DNA of 38,015 nt from DLAJ01 sp023663615 (GTDB lineage Bacteria; Bacillota; Clostridia; Lachnospirales; Lachnospiraceae), in the NCBI GenBank assembly GCA_023663615.1, contig JAMPHA010000021.1:1-38015 (forward strand). The letters are read 5' to 3'. Positions 14,386 to 21,866 of this stretch are shown here, in pieces. Position 1 is the first letter of the stretch. The number at the start of each line of letters is the position of its first letter. Position numbers and translations under genes: made by a program. Under the pieces are notes generated by a model. It did not search any database. It was not told the origin of the DNA and saw only the letters and a program-made list of their open reading frames with translations.

Positions 14386-16375
14386 GCGAATTGATATCCC
14401 GGACGATGATGTTGCCTTTGACTACCCCGTTCCTCATTTCATAATCAAGGGCAATCCCGGCGTGGGAAAAACCACGGTCGCCAGGTTGATCGGTCAGATA
14501 TTCTACGAAACGGGCATCCTGAAAAAAGGCATGACGATCGAAGCCACCAGAGAGGATCTTGTAGACCGATATGTAGGCGGTACGGCTAACCGAACGAGGG
14601 AGCAAATTCTTGAGGCGCAGGAAAGCGTTCTCTTCATTGATGATGCATATTCTTTGCTGGATAAGAGCGGCGAGAACAATTATCCCAAAGAGGCTATTGA
14701 TGAAATAGTCGCAGCCATGACCAATACAAAGCAGTACCGCTTCTGCATGATTATGGCAGGGTATCCCGAACCAATGGATGAACTGCTGAAGATGAACTCC
14801 GGACTCAGCAGCCGCTTCAGTAAAGCAAATATTCTCACAATAGATGACTATCCGCCTGAACTGTTAAAAACAATATTCGTTTCTAACTGCCGAAAGGACG
14901 GATACAGATTTTGGGTAGAGGCTGAAGGCGAGGATGATCCGCCGGATCTCGAACTGTTCTTTAAAAACATGTACGAGCAGAGGGACCGCGCAAACTTTGG
15001 CAATGCCCGTGATGTTGTATCGGCAGCCCGTGAAGCTAAAATGCAGGCATCATTAAGAGATGACGAAGCCCGGTGCATAACCAAGGCGGATTTCGGCAGC
15101 TACGAAAAATATTTTGAACAGCACGGAGTTTCTTCAATCAATGATATCTATGCGGAGATGGATCAGTATGTTGGACTCGACTTCGTAAAAGAACTTTTTG
15201 AAAATGTCCGTCTTGAAATTCTTGACGCGGAGGATTGCAAGCGCCGCGGTGTTAAGCCGGATACATACCCCGATCATTACATTTTTGCGGGCAACCCCGG
15301 AACCGGAAAAACGACTGTAGGAAAGATGATCGGAGAGTTTTATCACCTCATGGGTGTACTCGGCGGAGCGGAAACATTATTTGTGGACGCCTCTGAACTT
15401 ATTGGCAGTCATGTTGGAGATTCCAAAAACAAGATTGTCGAAAAGATACAGGAAGCCATTGATCACAATTCGCTCCTCTATATAGATGAGGCTTATCAAA
15501 TCGCGGATACAGCATACTCATCGGAAATTGTCGGTGCTATGATGACTAAAATGACAGAGAACGCTTCCGACTTCAAGATGATTTTCGGTATGTACTCAAA
15601 CAGAGTTGAAGACTTCTTGAAGCTGAATGCCGGTCTCTCCCGCCGGGTCAGAATTGTTGAATTCCCGGATTATACGCCGGAGCAGCTCGTAAAGATATTT
15701 GACAAAACTATTGGGTCGCAAGGCCGAACCATAACTGACGACGCACATCATCTCATAGAGCTCCTGATGGAGTACAAATACAATACGCGGACAGAGAACT
15801 TCGGGAACGCCGGAGATGTAAAGAAATTAGTCATCGACATGAAGAAACTGCAGCTCAGAAGGATCAGCAGAGCGACGGAGGATGTGGATCGGTACCGGTA
15901 TACCGCGGAGGATATTCCCGCAGATCAGCTTGATTTGATCAAGGATCAGATTAATCCTCGAACCTTTGATGATATCATGAAAGAGCTGAATGAACAGATA
16001 GGCTTGTCTGACTTAAAGGAGATCATACTCCGGAAGCAGGAGCAGCTGCTTTACGCCAAGAAAAGCGGAAAATCCACATACGGCATCAACCCCGGCTACT
16101 ATTTCTTTGTAGGCAATCCGGGAACAGGCAAGTCTACAAGCGCAAAGCTCTTCGGAGAGTGCCTGCGTGAGCTTGGCATTGTCAAGACGAATAATTTCTA
16201 TTCGTGCACGGCAAAGGATCTGATCGGGCAGTATGTGGGTGAAACAGATAAAAAGACCTATGAGCTGCTGAAAAAATCAATCAATGGTGTCCTTTTCATT
16301 GATGAAGCATACAGTCTCTCCTATGCCGAGAGTGTACAAGGAAGCCTTAGAGCAGATCATCGCATTTATGGATGA
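14372..16375 (+). CDS. CbbX/SpoVK-type AAA+ ATPase, three ATPase modules, frameshifted end
   Basis: If translated separately it could start at GTG 14372 behind AAGGAAAG, overlapping the previous stop codon. Three AAA+ modules of the CbbX/SpoVK kind follow. Their Walker A motifs are GNPGVGKTT (about residue 27), GNPGTGKTT (307) and GNPGTGKST (581), and their Walker B-like motifs are VLFIDDAYSL, LLYIDEAYQI and VLFIDEAYSL. Each module has an NFGNA.DV sensor-2 type segment. Such AAA+ proteins remodel protein complexes. The frame derails at about 16330, so the listed last residues (SLRADHRIYG) are not native. Two internal breaks make it uncertain that a functional product is made unless they are sequence errors. 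Confidence 0.75.
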   Translation: MCSNERIDIPDDDVAFDYPVPHFIIKGNPGVGKTTVARLIGQIFYETGILKKGMTIEATREDLVDRYVGGTANRTREQILEAQESVLFIDDAYSLLDKSGENNYPKEAIDEIVAAMTNTKQYRFCMIMAGYPEPMDELLKMNSGLSSRFSKANILTIDDYPPELLKTIFVSNCRKDGYRFWVEAEGEDDPPDLELFFKNMYEQRDRANFGNARDVVSAAREAKMQASLRDDEARCITKADFGSYEKYFEQHGVSSINDIYAEMDQYVGLDFVKELFENVRLEILDAEDCKRRGVKPDTYPDHYIFAGNPGTGKTTVGKMIGEFYHLMGVLGGAETLFVDASELIGSHVGDSKNKIVEKIQEAIDHNSLLYIDEAYQIADTAYSSEIVGAMMTKMTENASDFKMIFGMYSNRVEDFLKLNAGLSRRVRIVEFPDYTPEQLVKIFDKTIGSQGRTITDDAHHLIELLMEYKYNTRTENFGNAGDVKKLVIDMKKLQLRRISRATEDVDRYRYTAEDIPADQLDLIKDQINPRTFDDIMKELNEQIGLSDLKEIILRKQEQLLYAKKSGKSTYGINPGYYFFVGNPGTGKSTSAKLFGECLRELGIVKTNNFYSCTAKDLIGQYVGETDKKTYELLKKSINGVLFIDEAYSLSYAESVQGSLRADHRIYG

Positions 16376-16784
16376 TTCGGAACATCGCGCGAAATGCTGC
16401 ATTATATTAGCCGGATACGAAAAGGATATGCAGGGCCTTTATAAGTCAAACAGCGGAATGCGCTCAAGGATTGAAGAAGTGCGTTTCAGGGACTACTCGC
16501 CGAGCGAGATGTATCAAATTTTTGCGCTGTTCTGCCGAAAAGCCGGCTATTCAATTGCTGATGGCGTTGAGGAATATTACACACCTGTTTTTGAAAAGAT
16601 GACCAATATGGAGTATTTTTCAAATGGTCGTACCGCGAGAACAGTGTTTGAGAAAACAGCTTCGAACTTGATGCGCAGAGTAGTTTATTCAGATAGTCCG
16701 ACTGATGAAGAAGCAAAAAAATTCAGATGGTCGATGTACTGTCTGAGGACGAGTGTTATCGGATCGTTTCGGTGGAGTAGATAA
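16322..16784 (+). pseudogene. C-terminal part of the third AAA+ module, out of frame
   Basis: Read one base on, the third AAA+ module resumes: YKEALEQIIAFMDDSEHR, CCIILAGYEKDMQGLYKSN, GMRSRIEEVRFRDYSPSEM and FSNGRTARTVFEKTASN, all family-typical. Near 16715 a run of seven A causes a further slip. With eight A the frame would read VDVLSEDECYRIVSVE and stop at 16780, a far more natural end than the basic tail ending at 16784. This block therefore completes the protein that begins at 13192. The total span of 3589 bases is 1196 codons plus one base. Confidence 0.75.
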
Positions 16785-16801
16785 TACGGGAGGATAAGTA
16801 A

Positions 16802-18061
16802 ATGGCAACATTAAGAACCGGCGAATCCATACCCTTATTAGGGATTGGTCAAAGCGTTAAAATTCTTAATTATATTGCCGAAGGTGGTCAAGGAGAAGTT
16901 TATAAAGTCGCATATAACGGCGGCGAATATGCTTTAAAATGGTATAGCAAAATCGTTCCCACGGACGCTTTCTATGCGAATCTCGCACACAACATTAAGG
17001 TGGGAGCCCCCGAAGAAAACTTCCTCTGGCCGCAGGCAATCACAGAAAGGGTAAAAGGCAGATTTGGCTACATCATGCGCCTTCGTCCTTCCAGCTACAA
17101 GGAGTACGGTGAGTTTCTCTTGGGATATGCTCGGTTCAAGAGCTGGGATCTTTTATTCAAAGCCGCTCTCAACATAGTGGAAAGTTATTTTGCGTTGCAT
17201 AGCATGGGATACAGCTATCAGGATTTGAATGAAGGCAGTTTTTTTATCAATCCGGACAATGGTGATGTACTGATCTGTGATAACGACAATGTTGCGCCGT
17301 TTGGCAAAAATCTTGGCGTTAAGGGTATGCCCAAATATATGGCGCCGGAAGTAGTCCTTAATAAAACGCGCCCGAATACTCATACAGACCGGTTCTCGTT
17401 AGCCATTATTCTGTTTAGGCTGTTTTATATTGATCACCCGCTTGAAGGAAAGTATACCATTCAATTTCCCCTCACAGACGCAATAGGTGCGCAGTTATTC
17501 GGAGAGCGACCGGTTTTCATATATGATCCAAGCAACGATCGAAACCGACCGGATCCGGAGGCGCATCCAAATGTAATACAGAGATGGCCTATGTTCCCGC
17601 CCGATTTGACTGCGGCATTTACGAAAGCATTTACTCAAGGGCTAAAAGACATCAATAGCCGCATTACAGAGCAGCAGTGGAGAGAAGTTCTTATCAAAGC
17701 AAGAGGGATGCTCGTTCGGATTGATGGGAAAGAACAGTTTGTTAATGCATACAAGCCGGAGACTACCCCCCGGGGATGCCGGCTTCTAAGAACCGAAGAA
17801 CAGATAATTGCGCTGGCTCCGGATTCTGTTCTTTACAACTGTCAAGCGGATCGAATCAGCACCGATTATAAAACGCCTGCCGGACTGGTTAAGGCGAGCG
17901 AATCGGACAAATCAATCTATGGCTTGGGAAATCTCACGGATAAAGATTGGATCTGCACTCTGCCCGGGAAAAATCCGGTCAAGGTAAAGCCAAAGGGCTT
18001 TGCTCCGCTTATCCCCGGCACTACGATAGACTTCGGAAATATAAAAGGCAAGGTTTTTTGA
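16802..18061 (+). CDS. Ter-associated Ser/Thr protein kinase
   Basis: The 419-residue protein is a eukaryote-like kinase of the TerY-P triad type. It has the glycine loop EGGQGEVYKV (residues 27-36), the ATP-anchoring lysine in ALKWY (K46), a catalytic loop YSYQDLNEGSFF with D141, the metal-binding aspartate in ICDNDNV (D160, in place of DFG), and an intact APE (181-183). In most kinases the residue five after the catalytic Asp is Asn; here it is Ser146, so metal binding may be altered. A C-terminal region (about 300-419) looks like a small beta-rich appendage. It is followed directly by vWA and PP2C genes, its predicted partner and antagonist. GGGAGG serves as ribosome site. Confidence 0.9.
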   Translation: MATLRTGESIPLLGIGQSVKILNYIAEGGQGEVYKVAYNGGEYALKWYSKIVPTDAFYANLAHNIKVGAPEENFLWPQAITERVKGRFGYIMRLRPSSYKEYGEFLLGYARFKSWDLLFKAALNIVESYFALHSMGYSYQDLNEGSFFINPDNGDVLICDNDNVAPFGKNLGVKGMPKYMAPEVVLNKTRPNTHTDRFSLAIILFRLFYIDHPLEGKYTIQFPLTDAIGAQLFGERPVFIYDPSNDRNRPDPEAHPNVIQRWPMFPPDLTAAFTKAFTQGLKDINSRITEQQWREVLIKARGMLVRIDGKEQFVNAYKPETTPRGCRLLRTEEQIIALAPDSVLYNCQADRISTDYKTPAGLVKASESDKSIYGLGNLTDKDWICTLPGKNPVKVKPKGFAPLIPGTTIDFGNIKGKVF

Positions 18062-18078
18062 GAAAGGAGTGAGCACCA

Positions 18079-19047
18079 ATGTCAGGAAACGAATTTGACG
18101 CTTTCGATCTGGATTCATTTGACTTCGGAGATTTTGACAGTCTTGACACAGGAGTGGATGTTCAGACCCAGCCGGTAGCCACTCCGGATGTATCGAACAT
18201 CGTAACATCTCTCAAAAAAAGAGCGATGGTCGTTTTTTTCGTGGTGGATATTTCCGGCAGCATGCGCGGCGCTCGAATCGGGGCTGTAAACGATGCTATC
18301 CGTAATGTGCTGCCGGAGCTGAAAAAGAGAGAACGCGGCAATACCGCCGCAGAAATTAGGATTGCGGTATTGGAATTCTCAACAAAGGCAAATTGGCGGA
18401 CCCTGTCCCCGCAGCCTGTTTCAACATTCCAATATCAGGACATTGAATTCGTCGGTGGAGGAACAAATTACGGGACCGCCTTTGCGGCTTTGAATGAAAA
18501 GCTGTCGGGGAAACAATTTCTCAATTCAACTGCGGGTGCCTATACTCCGCTAATCATCTTCATGACTGACGGACAACCATCTGATATGGGACTCTACAAA
18601 GAGGAACTTGACCGCCTGAAACATAACAAGTGGTTTCAGTATTCTACCCGTGCCGGAATCGCTATTGAAGAAGGCGCATTAAGTTCGGAGTGCAAACGCG
18701 TTCTGAGAGAATTCACCGAAAATGACGATAATGTGTACGAGGCTAAAAATACGGTCATTCTTGCAAAACAAATTGAGCTTGTGACACTTACAGGCGTTGA
18801 TTTTGTAACCCAGCAGGGATCAATCCAGAACAGCAGTACGACTGTTGCTCAAAGCACTTCCGGTTTCGACTCGTCCTATGGTCAGAACACAATTCCACCC
18901 GCTCATATCCCAACACAGCAGCCGGTTTCTCGGCAGGCTCCCCCTGTTCAGCAACAGACGGCAAATCCGTCCTCCGTATCGGAAACAGCAAGTCCAACGC
19001 TTCCGATCGGAGAGATTGATTGGGAAAATGACTTCGACTTCAACTGA
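18079..19047 (+). CDS. terY: TerY-like von Willebrand A domain protein
   Basis: This 322-residue protein has a vWA domain with a complete metal-ion site: DISGSM (D57, S59, S61), GGGTNYG (T129) and FMTDGQPSD (D164). vWA proteins of Ter operons are thought to bridge the kinase, the phosphatase and the TerD proteins. The N-terminus has a repeated acidic-aromatic stretch (FDAFDLDSFDFGDFDSLD). After residue 245 the chain becomes Gln/Pro/Ser-rich and ends with DWENDFDFN, so both ends carry similar short motifs. GAAAGGAGTGAG lies upstream. It is the centre of the kinase-vWA-PP2C triad. Confidence 0.92.
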   Translation: MSGNEFDAFDLDSFDFGDFDSLDTGVDVQTQPVATPDVSNIVTSLKKRAMVVFFVVDISGSMRGARIGAVNDAIRNVLPELKKRERGNTAAEIRIAVLEFSTKANWRTLSPQPVSTFQYQDIEFVGGGTNYGTAFAALNEKLSGKQFLNSTAGAYTPLIIFMTDGQPSDMGLYKEELDRLKHNKWFQYSTRAGIAIEEGALSSECKRVLREFTENDDNVYEAKNTVILAKQIELVTLTGVDFVTQQGSIQNSSTTVAQSTSGFDSSYGQNTIPPAHIPTQQPVSRQAPPVQQQTANPSSVSETASPTLPIGEIDWENDFDFN

Positions 19048-19055
19048 GGTGGATT

Positions 19056-20555
19056 ATGCAGCCATACATTGAAATTGATGCTTATCATATAGGAAAGAGC
19101 CATATCCAAAATGGTCTTGCCTGTGAGGATTATTCCGCTGCTTATTCCGATGAGTCAGTGAGTATCGCAGTGATTAGTGATGGCCACGGAGATAAAAATT
19201 GCTTTCGCAGCGCCGGAGGGGCAAGATATGCCTGTGAAATCTCAGTGAACTTGTGCAGGCAATTTCAGAGCATTACAAATCACATAGATGATATTTCTCA
19301 CTGCAATTTTGAGGATCTTGTTACTTCGCTGGAATCCGAAATTGCTGAAAGATGGAAGACCAAAGTGTTATCAGACGCTCAGATCCATCCGTTCACTGCG
19401 GAAGAACTCTCCCAGGCTTCGGAGCAAGCACAAGCCGCATACAGAGCGGGAAGCGGAATTGAGAAAGCCTATGGATGTACATTAATAGCTGCCATGGTTT
19501 CCGCGCAATATTGGCTTGCTATTCAAATTGGCGACGGAAAATGCGTCGCAGCTTATCAGGACGGCGCGTTTGTTGAGCCAATTCCAATCGATGAAAACTG
19601 CCTCGGTAATAGATCTACCTCATTGTGTAATTCCAATTCCAAAGAGTCATTTAGGCATTATTACAGCGCAATTAAACCGGCTGCTGTATTCGTGTCATCG
19701 GACGGTGTCGAGGAAAGCTTTGACACAGCGGGACTATATAATTGCTTTTACTCTGTGGCATACTGGCTCAAAGCTGACGGATATGAAGCAGCTAAGCGGA
19801 AGTTAGAAGATTTGCTTCCACAGATAAGCGAAGGCGGAAGCGGGGATGATGTCAGCCTCGCGGCTATGGTATCTTCTGCGGACAGCATTGCCAAACCGCG
19901 CCAGACGCTTGATCAGGTCTATGAAAAAGTGGACGCCTGCGCCGGTGTATTAGAGCAGTATAATACCAAACTTGAAAGTCAGAAGGACAAGCTTCTTGAA
20001 AATTTACAGGAGTTGGAAACTTTAGAGAAGCAAATTGCAGATATAAAAAAGATGCTTGACAAAGCAACATCTGCCTACGACCAAATTTTTAAAGAGCGCA
20101 AACAACTTGAAGAAAAAATTGCCGACTGCTCTGCAAAGGTGCGGCAAGCTTCAGTGCAGATGGAGAAAGCACATAAGTTTAAGGAGACCGCAGAGCAATA
20201 TTGGTTCTCGAAGTTTGAGAACCTTGGTTTAAAAAATCAAGCCGCTCCGGAAGAATTTCACGAAGATGACAAAGAAGATCCACCTATGCGTCCTATAGAC
20301 GAAAGCGACGTCAGCGAAAACAACCGAGATGATTCGGAAGAAGCAATTAAGCCGGCAATAAAATCACCGTCTGTTTCATTAGTAAAACACCCGATTCCGG
20401 CTGTAAAGAAAGCAGACGATACACACGGTCACATTGCAGATTCAGCAACTGTCGCTGCATATGAGTTTGAAGAACTGATGCCGGGTGATGACAGCACTGC
20501 CCACCTTGACAAATCAAAAAAAACGTTTTGGCCATTCGGGAAACTCAAGAAATAG
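19056..20555 (+). CDS. PP2C-type protein phosphatase with coiled-coil tail
   Basis: Residues 1-275 carry the metal-dependent PP2C phosphatase motifs: NGLACEDYSA (D25), VISDGHGD (D42 and D46), GCTLIAAM, AIQIGDGKCV, VFVSSDGVEES and GGSGDDVSLAAM. It should remove phosphates added by the kinase encoded two genes upstream. A coiled coil (about 285-395) follows, then an acidic disordered stretch with AYEFEELMPGDD, and the chain ends FWPFGKLKK. The extended tail is unusual for a plain PP2C and suggests tethering to the coiled-coil proteins of the same operon. It starts 8 bases after the vWA stop, with GAGGTGG as ribosome site. Confidence 0.93.
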   Translation: MQPYIEIDAYHIGKSHIQNGLACEDYSAAYSDESVSIAVISDGHGDKNCFRSAGGARYACEISVNLCRQFQSITNHIDDISHCNFEDLVTSLESEIAERWKTKVLSDAQIHPFTAEELSQASEQAQAAYRAGSGIEKAYGCTLIAAMVSAQYWLAIQIGDGKCVAAYQDGAFVEPIPIDENCLGNRSTSLCNSNSKESFRHYYSAIKPAAVFVSSDGVEESFDTAGLYNCFYSVAYWLKADGYEAAKRKLEDLLPQISEGGSGDDVSLAAMVSSADSIAKPRQTLDQVYEKVDACAGVLEQYNTKLESQKDKLLENLQELETLEKQIADIKKMLDKATSAYDQIFKERKQLEEKIADCSAKVRQASVQMEKAHKFKETAEQYWFSKFENLGLKNQAAPEEFHEDDKEDPPMRPIDESDVSENNRDDSEEAIKPAIKSPSVSLVKHPIPAVKKADDTHGHIADSATVAAYEFEELMPGDDSTAHLDKSKKTFWPFGKLKK

Positions 20556-20586
20556 CGAAAAATATCCGAGATAGGAGGCGTGGGAC

Positions 20587-21114
20587 ATGACGATGGAAGT
20601 GTTGTTTAACAAAGTTGAGAGTGCAGCCAGCCAATATGAACAGGCTTGCCAACAAGAAGAAGTTCTTTATGATATGATTGGAGATGCAGAGAACGACATA
20701 AACAGATACAGTTCCCAAGCCTCATCGTCTGAAGACGCTTCTGAGCAAAGGGCTGCCTTGGAACAGATGAATGCAGCAGCATTAAGACTTCAACAGTATC
20801 AGAATCAGCTGCAACAAGTCCAGAGTGCCAAGGCACACGCATTGCGGTATCTTCAAACTGCTCGCTCTGAACTTGCCAATGTAATCAAAAGCATTGAGGA
20901 CGCGCTCACAAAGATTGATGGGAGCATAAGCGTTTTTGAGCAAATGGCATCAAATCCCTTTGGAGCCAGTGCCGCGTCGCAGTTGCCTCAGCTCAGGGCA
21001 AGACGAGCTGAGTATCAGCAAAACTTGAATGACGCATACACACTCACAGACAGAATAGACTCGGTTCTTAACGGCAGCGGAAACTCCCCGCAGCTTGTTT
21101 TGAGGCGCAGATAA
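20587..21114 (+). CDS. Small coiled-coil protein
   Basis: This 175-residue, Gln/Ala/Ser-rich helical protein (MTMEVLFNKVESAASQYEQA onward) has no recognised family. Two helical hairpins seem likely, at 1-60 and 60-165. GGAGGCG precedes the start. Beyond its stop, a second frame codes a convincing membrane helix (see next entry), so the native product may have had a C-terminal membrane anchor. Size and helical make-up recall small substrates or chaperones of export systems, but no WXG motif is present. Confidence 0.7.
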   Translation: MTMEVLFNKVESAASQYEQACQQEEVLYDMIGDAENDINRYSSQASSSEDASEQRAALEQMNAAALRLQQYQNQLQQVQSAKAHALRYLQTARSELANVIKSIEDALTKIDGSISVFEQMASNPFGASAASQLPQLRARRAEYQQNLNDAYTLTDRIDSVLNGSGNSPQLVLRRR

Positions 21115-21277
21115 CGCCGGAGACAATCTAACGAAAAACTTCCTGTTTAACAATGACAAAAGCACTGTCAAGTATGAGCTTTGCTTTTTGCTTTTGCTCT
21201 TTATCTCGGTTTGCATCGGAGTTGGGGTGATGTATATTTTTGTCTCAGCCAACCGGATAATCCCCGATGCCGGCTGA
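21104..21277 (+). pseudogene. Hidden C-terminal membrane-anchor frame
   Basis: In the frame one base ahead of the preceding gene, the sequence reads GDNLTKNFLFNNDKSTVKYE, then a membrane helix (LCFLLLLFISVCIGVGVMYIF), and ends SANRIIPDAG at a stop at 21275-21277. It has no start codon of its own before the helix and overlaps the end of the coiled-coil gene. The simplest reading is a one-base frameshift that cut a membrane tail from that protein. An alternative is a degenerate separate gene. Confidence 0.5.
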
Positions 21278-21346
21278 CGCCAAGAGTACTACGCAAATCA
21301 ATAAGCAAATCAATGCAATACCTAATCACAGAAAAGGAGAACAATT

Positions 21347-21838
21347 ATGGGCAAGAAATTAGATGCAGTAAAAAATAAGTCTAAAGAAGGCAGCGAGTCC
21401 TTTAAGAAAAGCGCGGAGCTTGGTCATAAAGCTGTCTCTGATGTAAAGCAAATGAAGAAACTAATTGATTCTCTCCCCACAGATGTGGACGACGAGATCA
21501 CAACAGCCGCAAAGGCAGTTGAACAAGGAACCAAAAGCGATGCGGAGGGCTACATGAAAGGAGAGGTCGGCACCAAGCTGGAAAGTGGGCGCAAAGTTAT
21601 GGATGCCTCCAGCAATGAAGCCGGTGACCAGATAAAGAAAAACGAGAAGGTCCAAGCCGTTTTTGCGCAAATGGACAGCATTGGAGGATTTGGAAAGGGC
21701 GCCCGTACGGATGGCAGGTCAAAGATTGAAAACTCTACCAAGGAATTCAATAAGATTGTGACTGAAAATGCTGAAAAAACAAAGGAAGCCGAAGAGGATT
21801 TCAAGAAGAACTTAAGCGATATCAGCGGCACATTCTAA
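21347..21838 (+). CDS. Small charged helical protein
   Basis: This 163-residue protein is rich in Lys, Glu, Ala and Ser and almost wholly helical (MGKKLDAVKNKSKEGSESFK onward; a likely turn at DSIGGFGKGART). There is no signal peptide, membrane segment or catalytic motif. AAAAGGAG is a strong ribosome site, in keeping with high expression. It sits just before the HerA-like ATPase, where export systems often keep small helical cargo or scaffold proteins. I do not recognise the family. Confidence 0.72.
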   Translation: MGKKLDAVKNKSKEGSESFKKSAELGHKAVSDVKQMKKLIDSLPTDVDDEITTAAKAVEQGTKSDAEGYMKGEVGTKLESGRKVMDASSNEAGDQIKKNEKVQAVFAQMDSIGGFGKGARTDGRSKIENSTKEFNKIVTENAEKTKEAEEDFKKNLSDISGTF

Positions 21839-21866
21839 AGTCTGATATCGCGCGGAGGTGTTAGCC

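Noticed and set aside
21858..21866. GTG 21858 as start of the HerA-like gene
   Set aside because: It directly abuts the GGAGG ribosome site; ATG 21867 has normal spacing.
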